NCBI GenBank assembly: GCA_900556355.1
Contig: UNSP01000001.1
Location: 1 to 17,347 of the forward strand
Reading direction: 5' to 3'
Source of the DNA: Candidatus Saccharimonadota bacterium
GTDB lineage: Bacteria; Patescibacteriota; Saccharimonadia; Saccharimonadales; Saccharimonadaceae
DNA: 17,347 nt
The stretch's first letter is position 1; the number at the start of each line of letters is the position of its first letter. The notes beneath the pieces were generated by a model. The model worked only from the letters and a program-made list of their open reading frames with translations, ran no database searches and had not been told where the DNA came from. The position numbers and the translations under genes were made by a program. Of the stretch, positions 6,993 through 13,471 are shown one piece after another.

Positions 6993-8891
6993 ATGAATGC
7001 CCAAAAAATACGTAGTAAATATCTTGAATTTTATAAAAAACAGGGTCACGCCGTTGTTGAGCGTGCGCCGTTGATTTTAACTAATGATCCGACGACTTTA
7101 TTTACGGGCGCCGGAATGCAGCCGATGATTCCGTACTTGCTTGGTGAGGCGCACCCCGAAGGTAAGAGAATTGCCGATTCTCAAACGTGTTTGCGAGCGC
7201 AGGACATCGACGACATTGGTGATAATCGCCATACAACGTTTTTTGAGATGCTTGGAAACTGGAGTCTGGGTGACTATTTTAAGGAAGAGCAAATTGGTTG
7301 GATGTGGACGTTTTTGACTGAGGAAATTGGTCTTGATCCGCAGAGATTGTACGTAACATGTTTTATTGGTGCGCCGGAATATAATATTGAGAAAGATGTT
7401 GAAGCGGCTAAATTATGGCAGAAAAAGTTTGCAGAAAAGGGCATTGATGCAAAGACGGCGGACATCGGCAGCGAAGAACAGGGAGCGGCGCGTGGTGTAA
7501 ATCCAGGTGAAAGAATTTTCTTTTATGACGGCAGTAAAAACTGGTGGAGTCGCAATGGCGGTCCAGAAACTACCCCGGTTGGCGATCCGTGTGGTCCGGA
7601 TAGTGAGATGTTTTATGAGTTTGATTTCATTGAGCATGATCCAAAATTTGGTGAAAATTGTCATCCGAACTGTGATTGTGGTCGATTTATGGAGATTGGC
7701 AATAACGTATTTATGGCATATAAAAAAGTTGCTGAGGGGCAATTTGAGCCACTCGATAAGCCAAATATTGACCATGGGTCTGGACTTGAGCGAATCGCGG
7801 CTGCAGTAAATAATGATCCTGACGTCTTTAAGATTAGTTTGCTTTGGCCGATTATTGAAAAGCTGCAAGATCTGAGCGGCAAGGATTACGCTTCACATAC
7901 CGAAAGTATGCGAGTGATTGCTGATCATTTAAGGGCTGCGGCGTTTATGGCGGTTGATGGGTGTGTGCCAAGTAATAAAGAGCAGGGCTATGTAATGCGT
8001 CGTCTGCTCCGTCGGGCAATTCGCTATAGCTTTGATTTGGGTATCGAGCAGAATTTCCTGCAAGAAGTTGTGCCGACAATTGCTGATTTGTATGAAGCTG
8101 ATTTTCCAGAGGTGAAGAATAATCGCGATAATATAATTGCTGTCCTCGTTAAGGAGGAAAAAGCTTTTCGCCAGACTTTGAGAAAAGGTTTGCGACAAAT
8201 GCAGCGCTACATTGACGATGGCTTGACTGGTGAAGAATTGTTCACTTTGTATGACACTTTCGGTTTTCCAGTGGAACTCAGTACGGAAGAGGCATATAAA
8301 CAAGGAATTAAACTTTCGGACAATTGGCGTGAGGAATTTGCTAAGAAAATGGATGAGCAACGGCAGCGCTCTAAGACGGCTCGTAAGGGACAATTTAGCG
8401 GCGGCTTGGAAGGTCATGACTCTATTCATCTGAAATATCACACGGCGACGCATTTGTTGGGTGCGGCGTTACGTAAGGTTTTGAATGCGCCAGATTTACA
8501 GCAACACGGAAGCAATATTACTGCCGATCGATTGCGCTTTGATTTTAATCACGATAAGTTGACACCAGAAGAAAAACAGGCGGTCGAAGATCAAGTTAAT
8601 GCTTGGATTGATGAAGATTTGCCAGTTAGTTTTGCTGTTTATCCGACCGACGAGGCATTGAGCATGGGCGCAATTGGTGCGTTCGGTGAGCGTTACGGTG
8701 ATGAGGTTAAGGTCTATTCCATTGGCAAGGATGGCAACATTGTTAGCTTTGAAGTTTGCGGCGGTCCGCACGTCGAGCATACTGGAGTTTTGGCTGAAGG
8801 TGGCAAGCGATTCAAAATCACCAAAGAAGAATCTAGTTCGGCTGGAATTCGTCGAATCAAGGCTGTTTTAAGAGAGATAATTAACTGTTGA
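6993..8891 (+). CDS. alaS: Alanyl-tRNA synthetase, compact form without editing beta-barrel and C-Ala domain
   Basis: Charges tRNA-Ala. The class II catalytic core has TTFFEMLGNWSLGDYFK (81-97), GDPCGPDSEMFYE (197-209) and motif 3 as GSGLERIAA (262-270). Residues 223-229 (CHPNCDC) form a Cys/His cluster also seen in other bacterial AlaRS. The tRNA-recognition helices follow (about 290-460). The editing site has H483-x3-H487 (HTATH) and C589-x3-H593 (CGGPH), so mischarged Ser/Gly could be cleared. The protein is only 632 residues against about 875. Roughly 100 residues of Gly-rich beta-barrel normally preceding HTATH are missing, and the chain stops at AGIRRIKAVLREI, before the coiled coil and C-Ala. 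An in-frame GTG at 6963 lies inside the upstream terminator; ATG 6993, after the -10, is the sensible start. No frameshift is seen. Confidence 0.96.
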   Translation: MNAQKIRSKYLEFYKKQGHAVVERAPLILTNDPTTLFTGAGMQPMIPYLLGEAHPEGKRIADSQTCLRAQDIDDIGDNRHTTFFEMLGNWSLGDYFKEEQIGWMWTFLTEEIGLDPQRLYVTCFIGAPEYNIEKDVEAAKLWQKKFAEKGIDAKTADIGSEEQGAARGVNPGERIFFYDGSKNWWSRNGGPETTPVGDPCGPDSEMFYEFDFIEHDPKFGENCHPNCDCGRFMEIGNNVFMAYKKVAEGQFEPLDKPNIDHGSGLERIAAAVNNDPDVFKISLLWPIIEKLQDLSGKDYASHTESMRVIADHLRAAAFMAVDGCVPSNKEQGYVMRRLLRRAIRYSFDLGIEQNFLQEVVPTIADLYEADFPEVKNNRDNIIAVLVKEEKAFRQTLRKGLRQMQRYIDDGLTGEELFTLYDTFGFPVELSTEEAYKQGIKLSDNWREEFAKKMDEQRQRSKTARKGQFSGGLEGHDSIHLKYHTATHLLGAALRKVLNAPDLQQHGSNITADRLRFDFNHDKLTPEEKQAVEDQVNAWIDEDLPVSFAVYPTDEALSMGAIGAFGERYGDEVKVYSIGKDGNIVSFEVCGGPHVEHTGVLAEGGKRFKITKEESSSAGIRRIKAVLREIINC

Positions 8892-8916
8892 TCTAAAATC
8901 ACAAACGTTATATAAT
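8888..8916 (+). promoter_or_regulatory. Promoter of the ftsA-like operon, near-leaderless
   Basis: TTGATC (8888-8893), a 17-nt spacer and TATAAT (8911-8916), which is 9 nt before ATG 8926. Initiation near 8923-8926 leaves a leader of 0-3 nt. The -35 overlaps the alaS stop. Unlike the other leaderless promoters here it has a -35 and no TGn extension. Confidence 0.7.
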
Positions 8917-8925
8917 ATTTCTTAT

Positions 8926-10188
8926 ATGGCATTGAAAGACATGTTGAAGAAGTCTGATAAAGATAGTCGCGAGCTATTGGTTAGCTTAGATATTGGTACG
9001 GAAGTGGTTAAGGCGTTGATAGCTGAAGTTAAAGATGACGAGCTGAAGATTATTGGTGTTGGTCGAAAACAGCAGGAAATGGGCGATATGCATAGCGGTG
9101 CGATTGCTGATATTGCTGGGGTTGTGGCGAATTGTGAGGAGGCTCTGTCTGAGGCTGAGGATCAAGCTGGCGTTCAGGGTAAGCGAGTTGTTATTGGCAT
9201 CGCGGGCGAACTGGTCAAAGGTGTGACGAACACTATTCGCTATCGCAGGCCGCAGCCGAATAAGCCGCTAGATATTGCCGAGATGGAATTTATCATTGAG
9301 AAAGTTCAGGAGCGAGCCCAGGGAAAAGCTCAGGCTCAAATTGCACTGGAAACTGGCAATGAAGATGTTGAAGTGAAGCTGGTTAACTCGGCATTGGTGA
9401 GTATTCATATTGACGGATATAAAGTTTCGAATCCGATTAGTTTTCAGGGGCGAGATGTGGCGGTGCAGATTTACACGGCGTTTGCTCCGATGGTTCACAT
9501 CGGTGCGCTGGAGAAGGTTGCGGACGAGCTTGCGCTGGATTTGGTGGCTGTGGCTGCCGAGCCATTTGCGGTGAGCAGGAGCGTTTTGGGATCGGATACG
9601 GATAGCAATTTCACGGCGATTCTAGCAGACATTGGTGGCGGCACGACGGATATTGCAGTTGTTAATGACGGCGGAGTCGAAGGCACGAAGATGTTTGGTA
9701 TTGGTGGACGAAGTTTCACTAGAACTATTGCGGCTGACCTGGATTTAAGCTTCAAAGATGCAGAAAAGTTGAAGCTGAACATTGATAATGAGAATTTGAA
9801 GCCTAGTGTAAAGAAAAAAGTTGACGCGGCGATCGATAAAACTTTGGAAGTTTGGCTATCAGGTGTTGAATTAGCGCTGAGTGATTTTGATAATGTCGAT
9901 TATTTGCCGAATAGGATTTTACTGTGTGGCGGCGGATCGAGTTTGCAGAAAATTACTGAAGCTCTGAAGACTCGACGCTGGCCAGAAGATCTGCCTTTTA
10001 CTAAGAAACCAGTAGTTCAATATATCAATCCAAGTGATATTACAGGAATAGTTGACGAAACCGGAGATATTAGCGATCACACATTTGTAACTGCAATGGG
10101 CTTGTTGCGAGTTGGATATGATACAATTATCGGTAGTCAAGACGGTAATAGTTTAGTTGAAAAAGTAAATAGGTTGTTAAAGATTTAA
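8926..10188 (+). CDS. ftsA: FtsA/PilM-family actin-like ATPase, probable cell-division protein FtsA
   Basis: An actin-fold ATPase that would polymerise on the inner face of the membrane. Phosphate-1 is LDIGTEVVKALIAEV (21-35). An SHS2/1C-type insertion occupies about 87-205, phosphate-2 is ADIGGGTTDIAVV (234-246) and the adenosine motif is LLCGGGSSL (332-340). The last residues, SLVEKVNRLLKI (409-420), form an amphipathic helix after a short linker, like the FtsA membrane-targeting sequence. This favours FtsA over PilM or DnaK relatives. FtsA anchors FtsZ and links it to peptidoglycan synthesis. No ftsZ follows; the next gene, 1 nt later, encodes a single-pass protein with a large outer domain, so a PilM-like partnership remains possible. 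Length, 420 residues, is normal for FtsA. Confidence 0.88.
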   Translation: MALKDMLKKSDKDSRELLVSLDIGTEVVKALIAEVKDDELKIIGVGRKQQEMGDMHSGAIADIAGVVANCEEALSEAEDQAGVQGKRVVIGIAGELVKGVTNTIRYRRPQPNKPLDIAEMEFIIEKVQERAQGKAQAQIALETGNEDVEVKLVNSALVSIHIDGYKVSNPISFQGRDVAVQIYTAFAPMVHIGALEKVADELALDLVAVAAEPFAVSRSVLGSDTDSNFTAILADIGGGTTDIAVVNDGGVEGTKMFGIGGRSFTRTIAADLDLSFKDAEKLKLNIDNENLKPSVKKKVDAAIDKTLEVWLSGVELALSDFDNVDYLPNRILLCGGGSSLQKITEALKTRRWPEDLPFTKKPVVQYINPSDITGIVDETGDISDHTFVTAMGLLRVGYDTIIGSQDGNSLVEKVNRLLKI

Positions 10189-10189
10189 A

Positions 10190-11821
10190 ATGAATAAAGA
10201 CGTTATTTATATCGATGTAGAAGACGACATTACGACGATAATTAGTAAGATTAAGGCGTCGAAAGAGCGAATTATTGCGTTAGTGCCGCCTCGAAGAATT
10301 GGCGTTTTACAGAGTGCAGTCAATATTCGATTACTAGCTCGGGCGGCAACTTCGGCGGATAAGAGAATTGTATTAATCACGAATGATTCGGTTTTGGCTG
10401 GATTGGCGGCAACGGCGAAAATTCCTATTGCAAAAACGCTTCAGAGCAAGCCAGAAATTGCGGAGATTCCAGTTCTGAAAGTTGATGACGACAATGATGT
10501 GATTGATGGCGGCAAGCTGGCGGTTGGAGATATGGCGGATTCTGCGAAAAGATCAAAGAAATCCGATGAAGACTCTGCCGTAGATAATGTTATAGCTGAC
10601 GCAAATAATAAGGAGCCTAAGGGGTTAGACTCTCTGAAAAAGATGGTTAAAAAACCGAAAGTCCCTGATTTTAATACATTTCGTAAGAAGTTCTTATTGA
10701 TAGGCGGCGGCGCCTTGCTTTTGATCGTATTTTTGGTTTGGGCAATTTGGTTTGCTCCACATGCCACGGTCGTTATTTCGGCAAAGACTACTAGTATGAC
10801 AGTCAGCGATACCGTCAGCTTGAATGAAACAGCCACTACAAGCGCAAAATCTAATGTCATTAAGTCTGTAAAGAAAGAATTAGCAAAGGAAGTTAGTGTT
10901 GAATTTTCTGCTACGGGCAAGAAGAATGTCGGAGAAAAGGCGACCGGAGTAGTTGTCTTCAGCAACTCGTCGTCAAGTAGTGTGACTATTTCAGCTGGTA
11001 CAATTTTGAAAAATAGCGGACTATCTTATACTTTGAATTCTTCTGTGACTGTCCCAGGAGCTACGTTGGGTTGGAGTTGTCCAGGATATAAATGTCCGGG
11101 ATCTGCTTCTGGGTCTATTACCGCCAGTGAGGGCGGAGCTCAGTATAATGCGGCAACTGGTAGTATGAGTATTTCGGTTGATGACATTTCTGCGTCGCTA
11201 CGGTCTGCTACTAGTGGCGGCACCGATAAAACTGCAACGGTTGTGACGGCTAGCGATATAGAATCGGCAAAAAGCAAGCTGAGCGAAAAGAAGATTGATG
11301 GATTAAAGGAGCAATTGTTGTCATCATTCGGCGATTCGGCAACGGTTATAACGGAAAGCTACGTTGAAAATCGATCAGATCCTAACCCAAGTGTAGCGGT
11401 AGACGGCGAAGCGACTGGAGCTGTAACTCTGAAATCGACAATTACCGCCAGCGCGTTGGCTATTGATAAGAATGAACTAAAAAACTTTGTGGAAGCAAAG
11501 CTTAAAGAGGAGATTTCTGGTAAGAAGTCGCAGAGAATTTATGACAATGGAGTAAACAAGGTTGCGTTCTCGCAATTTTCTAAGGCGCATAATACACAGG
11601 CTGTTCGCTTAACTACGAATGGCAAGGTTGGTCCAGATATTAAAGAAGCGAGCGTAAAGGATCAAGCCAAAGGCAAGAGTTACGGAGAGGTTCAGTCTGC
11701 TATTGAATCTATCGAAGGCGTTGAAGATGTCGATGTTAAATTCTCGCCATTCTGGGTTAAATCTGTTCCAAAAGATATCAATAAGATTAATGTCGAGTTT
11801 AAGATAAAAGATGTCAAGTAA
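10190..11821 (+). CDS. Single-pass membrane protein with large outer domain of 'baseplate J-like' type
   Basis: 543 residues in three parts. Residues 1-100 look like a small alpha/beta domain (IALVPPRRIGVLQSAVNIRLLARAATSADKRIVLITND). Residues 100-165 are a charged linker. A transmembrane segment follows at about 167-189 (KFLLIGGGALLLIVFLVWAIWF). Residues 190-543 should be outside, with a Ser/Thr-rich beta domain: TGVVVFSNSSSSSVTISAGT, VPGATLG, a C-x5-C-type cysteine pair (WSCPGYKCPG) and EGGAQYNAATG. Such segments are often annotated as baseplate-J-like in Patescibacteria. The function is unknown. Position 1 nt after the FtsA-like ATPase and upstream of mltG suggests an envelope or division complex in which the cytosolic domain binds the ATPase; that is inference. 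No clear SD is present, so coupling is likely. Confidence 0.82.
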   Translation: MNKDVIYIDVEDDITTIISKIKASKERIIALVPPRRIGVLQSAVNIRLLARAATSADKRIVLITNDSVLAGLAATAKIPIAKTLQSKPEIAEIPVLKVDDDNDVIDGGKLAVGDMADSAKRSKKSDEDSAVDNVIADANNKEPKGLDSLKKMVKKPKVPDFNTFRKKFLLIGGGALLLIVFLVWAIWFAPHATVVISAKTTSMTVSDTVSLNETATTSAKSNVIKSVKKELAKEVSVEFSATGKKNVGEKATGVVVFSNSSSSSVTISAGTILKNSGLSYTLNSSVTVPGATLGWSCPGYKCPGSASGSITASEGGAQYNAATGSMSISVDDISASLRSATSGGTDKTATVVTASDIESAKSKLSEKKIDGLKEQLLSSFGDSATVITESYVENRSDPNPSVAVDGEATGAVTLKSTITASALAIDKNELKNFVEAKLKEEISGKKSQRIYDNGVNKVAFSQFSKAHNTQAVRLTTNGKVGPDIKEASVKDQAKGKSYGEVQSAIESIEGVEDVDVKFSPFWVKSVPKDINKINVEFKIKDVK

Positions 11822-12224
11822 AAACTTTTTAGCGCTAGATGTTGGGTCGCGGCGAATTGGTTTGGCTATGGCGGATTCGCAAGTGAAAATTGCCGTGCCG
11901 TTTGGTTGGTTGGAGAATAATGAAAATATCGTCCAGGGAATAACAGAGCTAGTATTGAGGCACGATATTGATACGATCGTAGTGGGCTATCCACGAAATC
12001 AATCTGGCGAACCAACGAAGCAGACGGAATTTGTAGAAGAATTTGTTAAGCAATTTGAAGATATTGAGCTTGATACCGAGATTGTTTTTCAAGATGAATC
12101 TTTAACAAGTGTACAGGCTGAGCAGAGATTGGGGAATAAAATTAAAGATAAGGGCGAGATTGATGCAGAGGCTGCTAGCATAATTTTGCAGGATTTTTTG
12201 GAGGAGAATTATGAAAATTCGTAA
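11811..12224 (+). CDS. ruvX: RuvX/YqgF family Holliday-junction-resolvase-like nuclease (pre-16S rRNA processing)
   Basis: A 137-residue RNase H-fold protein. The family was first called a putative Holliday junction resolvase and later implicated in 5'-end maturation of 16S rRNA. The acidic sites are visible: D10 in LALDVGSRRIGLAM, E97 or its neighbour in FQDESLTSVQAE and D118 in IDAEAASIILQDFL. VVGYPRNQSGEPTKQ is the standard middle motif. ATG 11811 overlaps the preceding gene by 11 nt and the 3' end overlaps mltG by 14 nt. A ruvX-mltG neighbourhood is common across bacteria, which supports the call. No SD precedes it. Confidence 0.94.
   Translation: MSSKNFLALDVGSRRIGLAMADSQVKIAVPFGWLENNENIVQGITELVLRHDIDTIVVGYPRNQSGEPTKQTEFVEEFVKQFEDIELDTEIVFQDESLTSVQAEQRLGNKIKDKGEIDAEAASIILQDFLEENYENS
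12200..12207 (+). promoter_or_regulatory. Strong Shine-Dalgarno of mltG
   Basis: GGAGGAGA lies inside the end of ruvX. Its GGAGG core is 6 nt from ATG 12211. It is the best conventional SD in the window and fixes the start, so the organism has SD-led as well as SD-less initiation. Confidence 0.8.
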
Positions 12225-13281
12225 ACAACGCATTTGGCTATTAGTGTTGTCAATAGTTGTGGCTATCGCTGGAATCGGCACCCTTGGGGCAACAATGTGG
12301 TATAAGCAAATGCTTTCTCCTGTCGACGTAAATAGTCAGCAAACCTTCAGAATTAATATTAAAGAAGGTATGGGATCTAGTGATATTGCCAAAACTTTAG
12401 AGGATAATAAAATTATCAAAAACTCTTTAGCGTTTTCTATTTACACAAGGCTCCATAACTCAGCGAGCAAGTTTAAGGCTGGTGTTTATTCTGTAAAAGC
12501 TTCACAATCTGTCGATGAGATAATTAATCATTTGACTAGCGGCAAAACTGATGAGATTGCTATAACATTTTATCCTGGATCGACTTTGAATAAAAAAATA
12601 AAGAATTCTGATGGTAGAGAGGTTGAATCTGTGCTGCTTAAGGCGGGGTTCTCGGATGATCAGATAAAAAAGGCATTTGCCGCTAAGTATGACAGTCCAG
12701 TTTTTGCAGGTAGACCGGAAAATGCTGGACTTGAAGGGTATATTTACGGTGAAACATTCTATATTTCCCCAGACGAAACTGCAGAACAGGTTTTGCAGCG
12801 GTCAATTGATCATCTGGAGAAAATTGTTAAGAAATATAATCTGGAGGAGAAATTCAAAGCTCGTGGGCTGACCTTATATCAAGGGATAACACTAGCGTCG
12901 ATTATTCAGCGCGAGTCGATTGGCTGTGGGTCTGGCGTGGAAACTTGCGAGGATCAGCGTAAGATTGCTAGCGTATTTTACAATCGTCTGAAAGCCAATA
13001 TGCCGTTGGGCTCTGATGTAACATATCAATATATCGCTGACAAAACAGGGGTAGAGCGCTCGCCAAACCTTAAATCGCCATATAATACACGCATTCAAAA
13101 AGGCTTAACTCCTGGACCAATCGCTTCGCCTAGTTTGAGCGCGTTGAATGCTGCTGCTGACCCGATAAACTCTGATTATTTCCTGAGCGGCGACGATGAT
13201 ACTACGTATTTTGCAAAAACAAACGAAGAGCATGAGTCTAATATCAAGACTCATTGTCAAAAGAAGTGTCAGATTTCTTGA
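12211..13281 (+). CDS. mltG: Endolytic murein transglycosylase MltG (YceG-like)
   Basis: A membrane-anchored lytic transglycosylase that cuts nascent glycan strands and sets their length. Residues 1-7 are basic, a transmembrane helix spans about 8-29, and a LysM-like subdomain covers about 45-110 (FRINIKEGMGSSDIAKTLEDNKII). The YceG catalytic domain includes LEGYIYGETFYI (174-185), LASIIQRES (228-236) with probable catalytic E235, ASVFYNRL, SDVTYQY, SPYNTRIQKGLTPGPIASPS and AAADP. The usual first Glu of the E-K/R-E motif is Gln (Q233). Four cysteines, C239/C246 beside the active-site helix and C349/C353 at the C-terminus, are unusual and could form disulfides. At 356 residues the length is normal. 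It is last in the ftsA-like operon. Confidence 0.95.
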   Translation: MKIRKQRIWLLVLSIVVAIAGIGTLGATMWYKQMLSPVDVNSQQTFRINIKEGMGSSDIAKTLEDNKIIKNSLAFSIYTRLHNSASKFKAGVYSVKASQSVDEIINHLTSGKTDEIAITFYPGSTLNKKIKNSDGREVESVLLKAGFSDDQIKKAFAAKYDSPVFAGRPENAGLEGYIYGETFYISPDETAEQVLQRSIDHLEKIVKKYNLEEKFKARGLTLYQGITLASIIQRESIGCGSGVETCEDQRKIASVFYNRLKANMPLGSDVTYQYIADKTGVERSPNLKSPYNTRIQKGLTPGPIASPSLSALNAAADPINSDYFLSGDDDTTYFAKTNEEHESNIKTHCQKKCQIS

Positions 13282-13305
13282 CAAAAACGCATTTTATAAA
13301 ATTTA

Positions 13306-13334
13306 TTGACTTTATTGTCAATGTTGTGTAAAAT
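13306..13334 (+). promoter_or_regulatory. Strong sigma70-type promoter of the LysM-CHAP gene with overlapping inverted repeat
   Basis: TTGACT (13306-13311), a 17-nt spacer and TAAAAT (13329-13334); predicted start near 13341. A perfect inverted repeat, ATTGAC (13305-13310) and GTCAAT (13317-13322) separated by 6 nt, covers the -35 and spacer and could be an operator. An AT palindrome, ATTTTATAAAAT (13291-13302), lies just upstream. Confidence 0.65.
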
Positions 13335-13340
13335 AGATGT

Positions 13341-13471
13341 TAGATCATTTGTCTAATTTATCAACAGGGGGTGAATTACGATAAATGACCTGCCAAAATT
13401 GTCGCTACGGATATAGCAAAACTAATGTAGAATAATAATAATCAATTAGGTCGACAACATATCCTGTTCTA
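13341..13471 (+). promoter_or_regulatory. Long, possibly structured 5' leader of the LysM-CHAP gene
   Basis: About 130 nt untranslated before TTG 13472, long for this compact genome. Candidate helices seen by eye are: A, 13363-13369 with 13462-13468 (AACAGG/CCTGTT plus a G-T pair); C, 13399-13404 with 13452-13457 (TTGTCG/CGACAA), nested in A; D, 13404-13407 with 13414-13417 (GCTA/TAGC), which shares base 13404 with C; and B, 13352-13358 with 13444-13450 (CTAATT/AATTAG plus a wobble), which crosses A and C as a pseudoknot. Helix A would hide the G-rich element at 13367-13373. No known riboswitch class is recognised with confidence. Confidence 0.35.
13385..13435 (+). CDS. Possible 16-residue micro-ORF in the LysM-CHAP leader
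   Basis: ATG 13385 to TAA 13435 encodes MTCQNCRYGYSKTNVE. Upstream, AGGGGGTGA (13366-13374) can pair with the anti-SD along its whole length if one G-U wobble is allowed. The spacing to the ATG is long, at about 10-13 nt. The peptide has a C-x2-C pair and two tyrosines. It could be a leader peptide coupling translation to expression of the hydrolase gene, a genuine small protein, or chance. Nothing similar is known to me. Confidence 0.25.
   Translation: MTCQNCRYGYSKTNVE

Noticed and set aside
7929..8453. 174-codon open frame on the minus strand inside alaS
   Set aside because: It is antisense to conserved AlaRS coding sequence, its translation is compositionally odd and no domain is recognisable. 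It is a shadow frame.
6993..8891. alaS as a truncated pseudogene
   Set aside because: Catalytic and editing motifs are all intact, the frame is clean, and it has its own promoter and ends at a domain boundary, which fits a compact functional enzyme.
10441..10965. 174-codon open frame on the minus strand inside the membrane-protein gene
   Set aside because: Antisense to a coding region with a clear membrane helix in the forward frame. The repetitive Ser/Thr/Pro translation mirrors the forward codons.
13278..13306. A second upstream promoter using TTGACA at 13278
   Set aside because: No acceptable -10 occurs 16-18 nt downstream, and the motif overlaps the mltG stop. The TTGACT/TAAAAT pair is far better.
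13341..13471. A firm c-di-AMP (ydaO/yuaA) riboswitch call
   Set aside because: Only two short segments recall the class. The conserved GGAACC-type and CAGCTAACC-type elements are not found, so it is left as a hypothesis.
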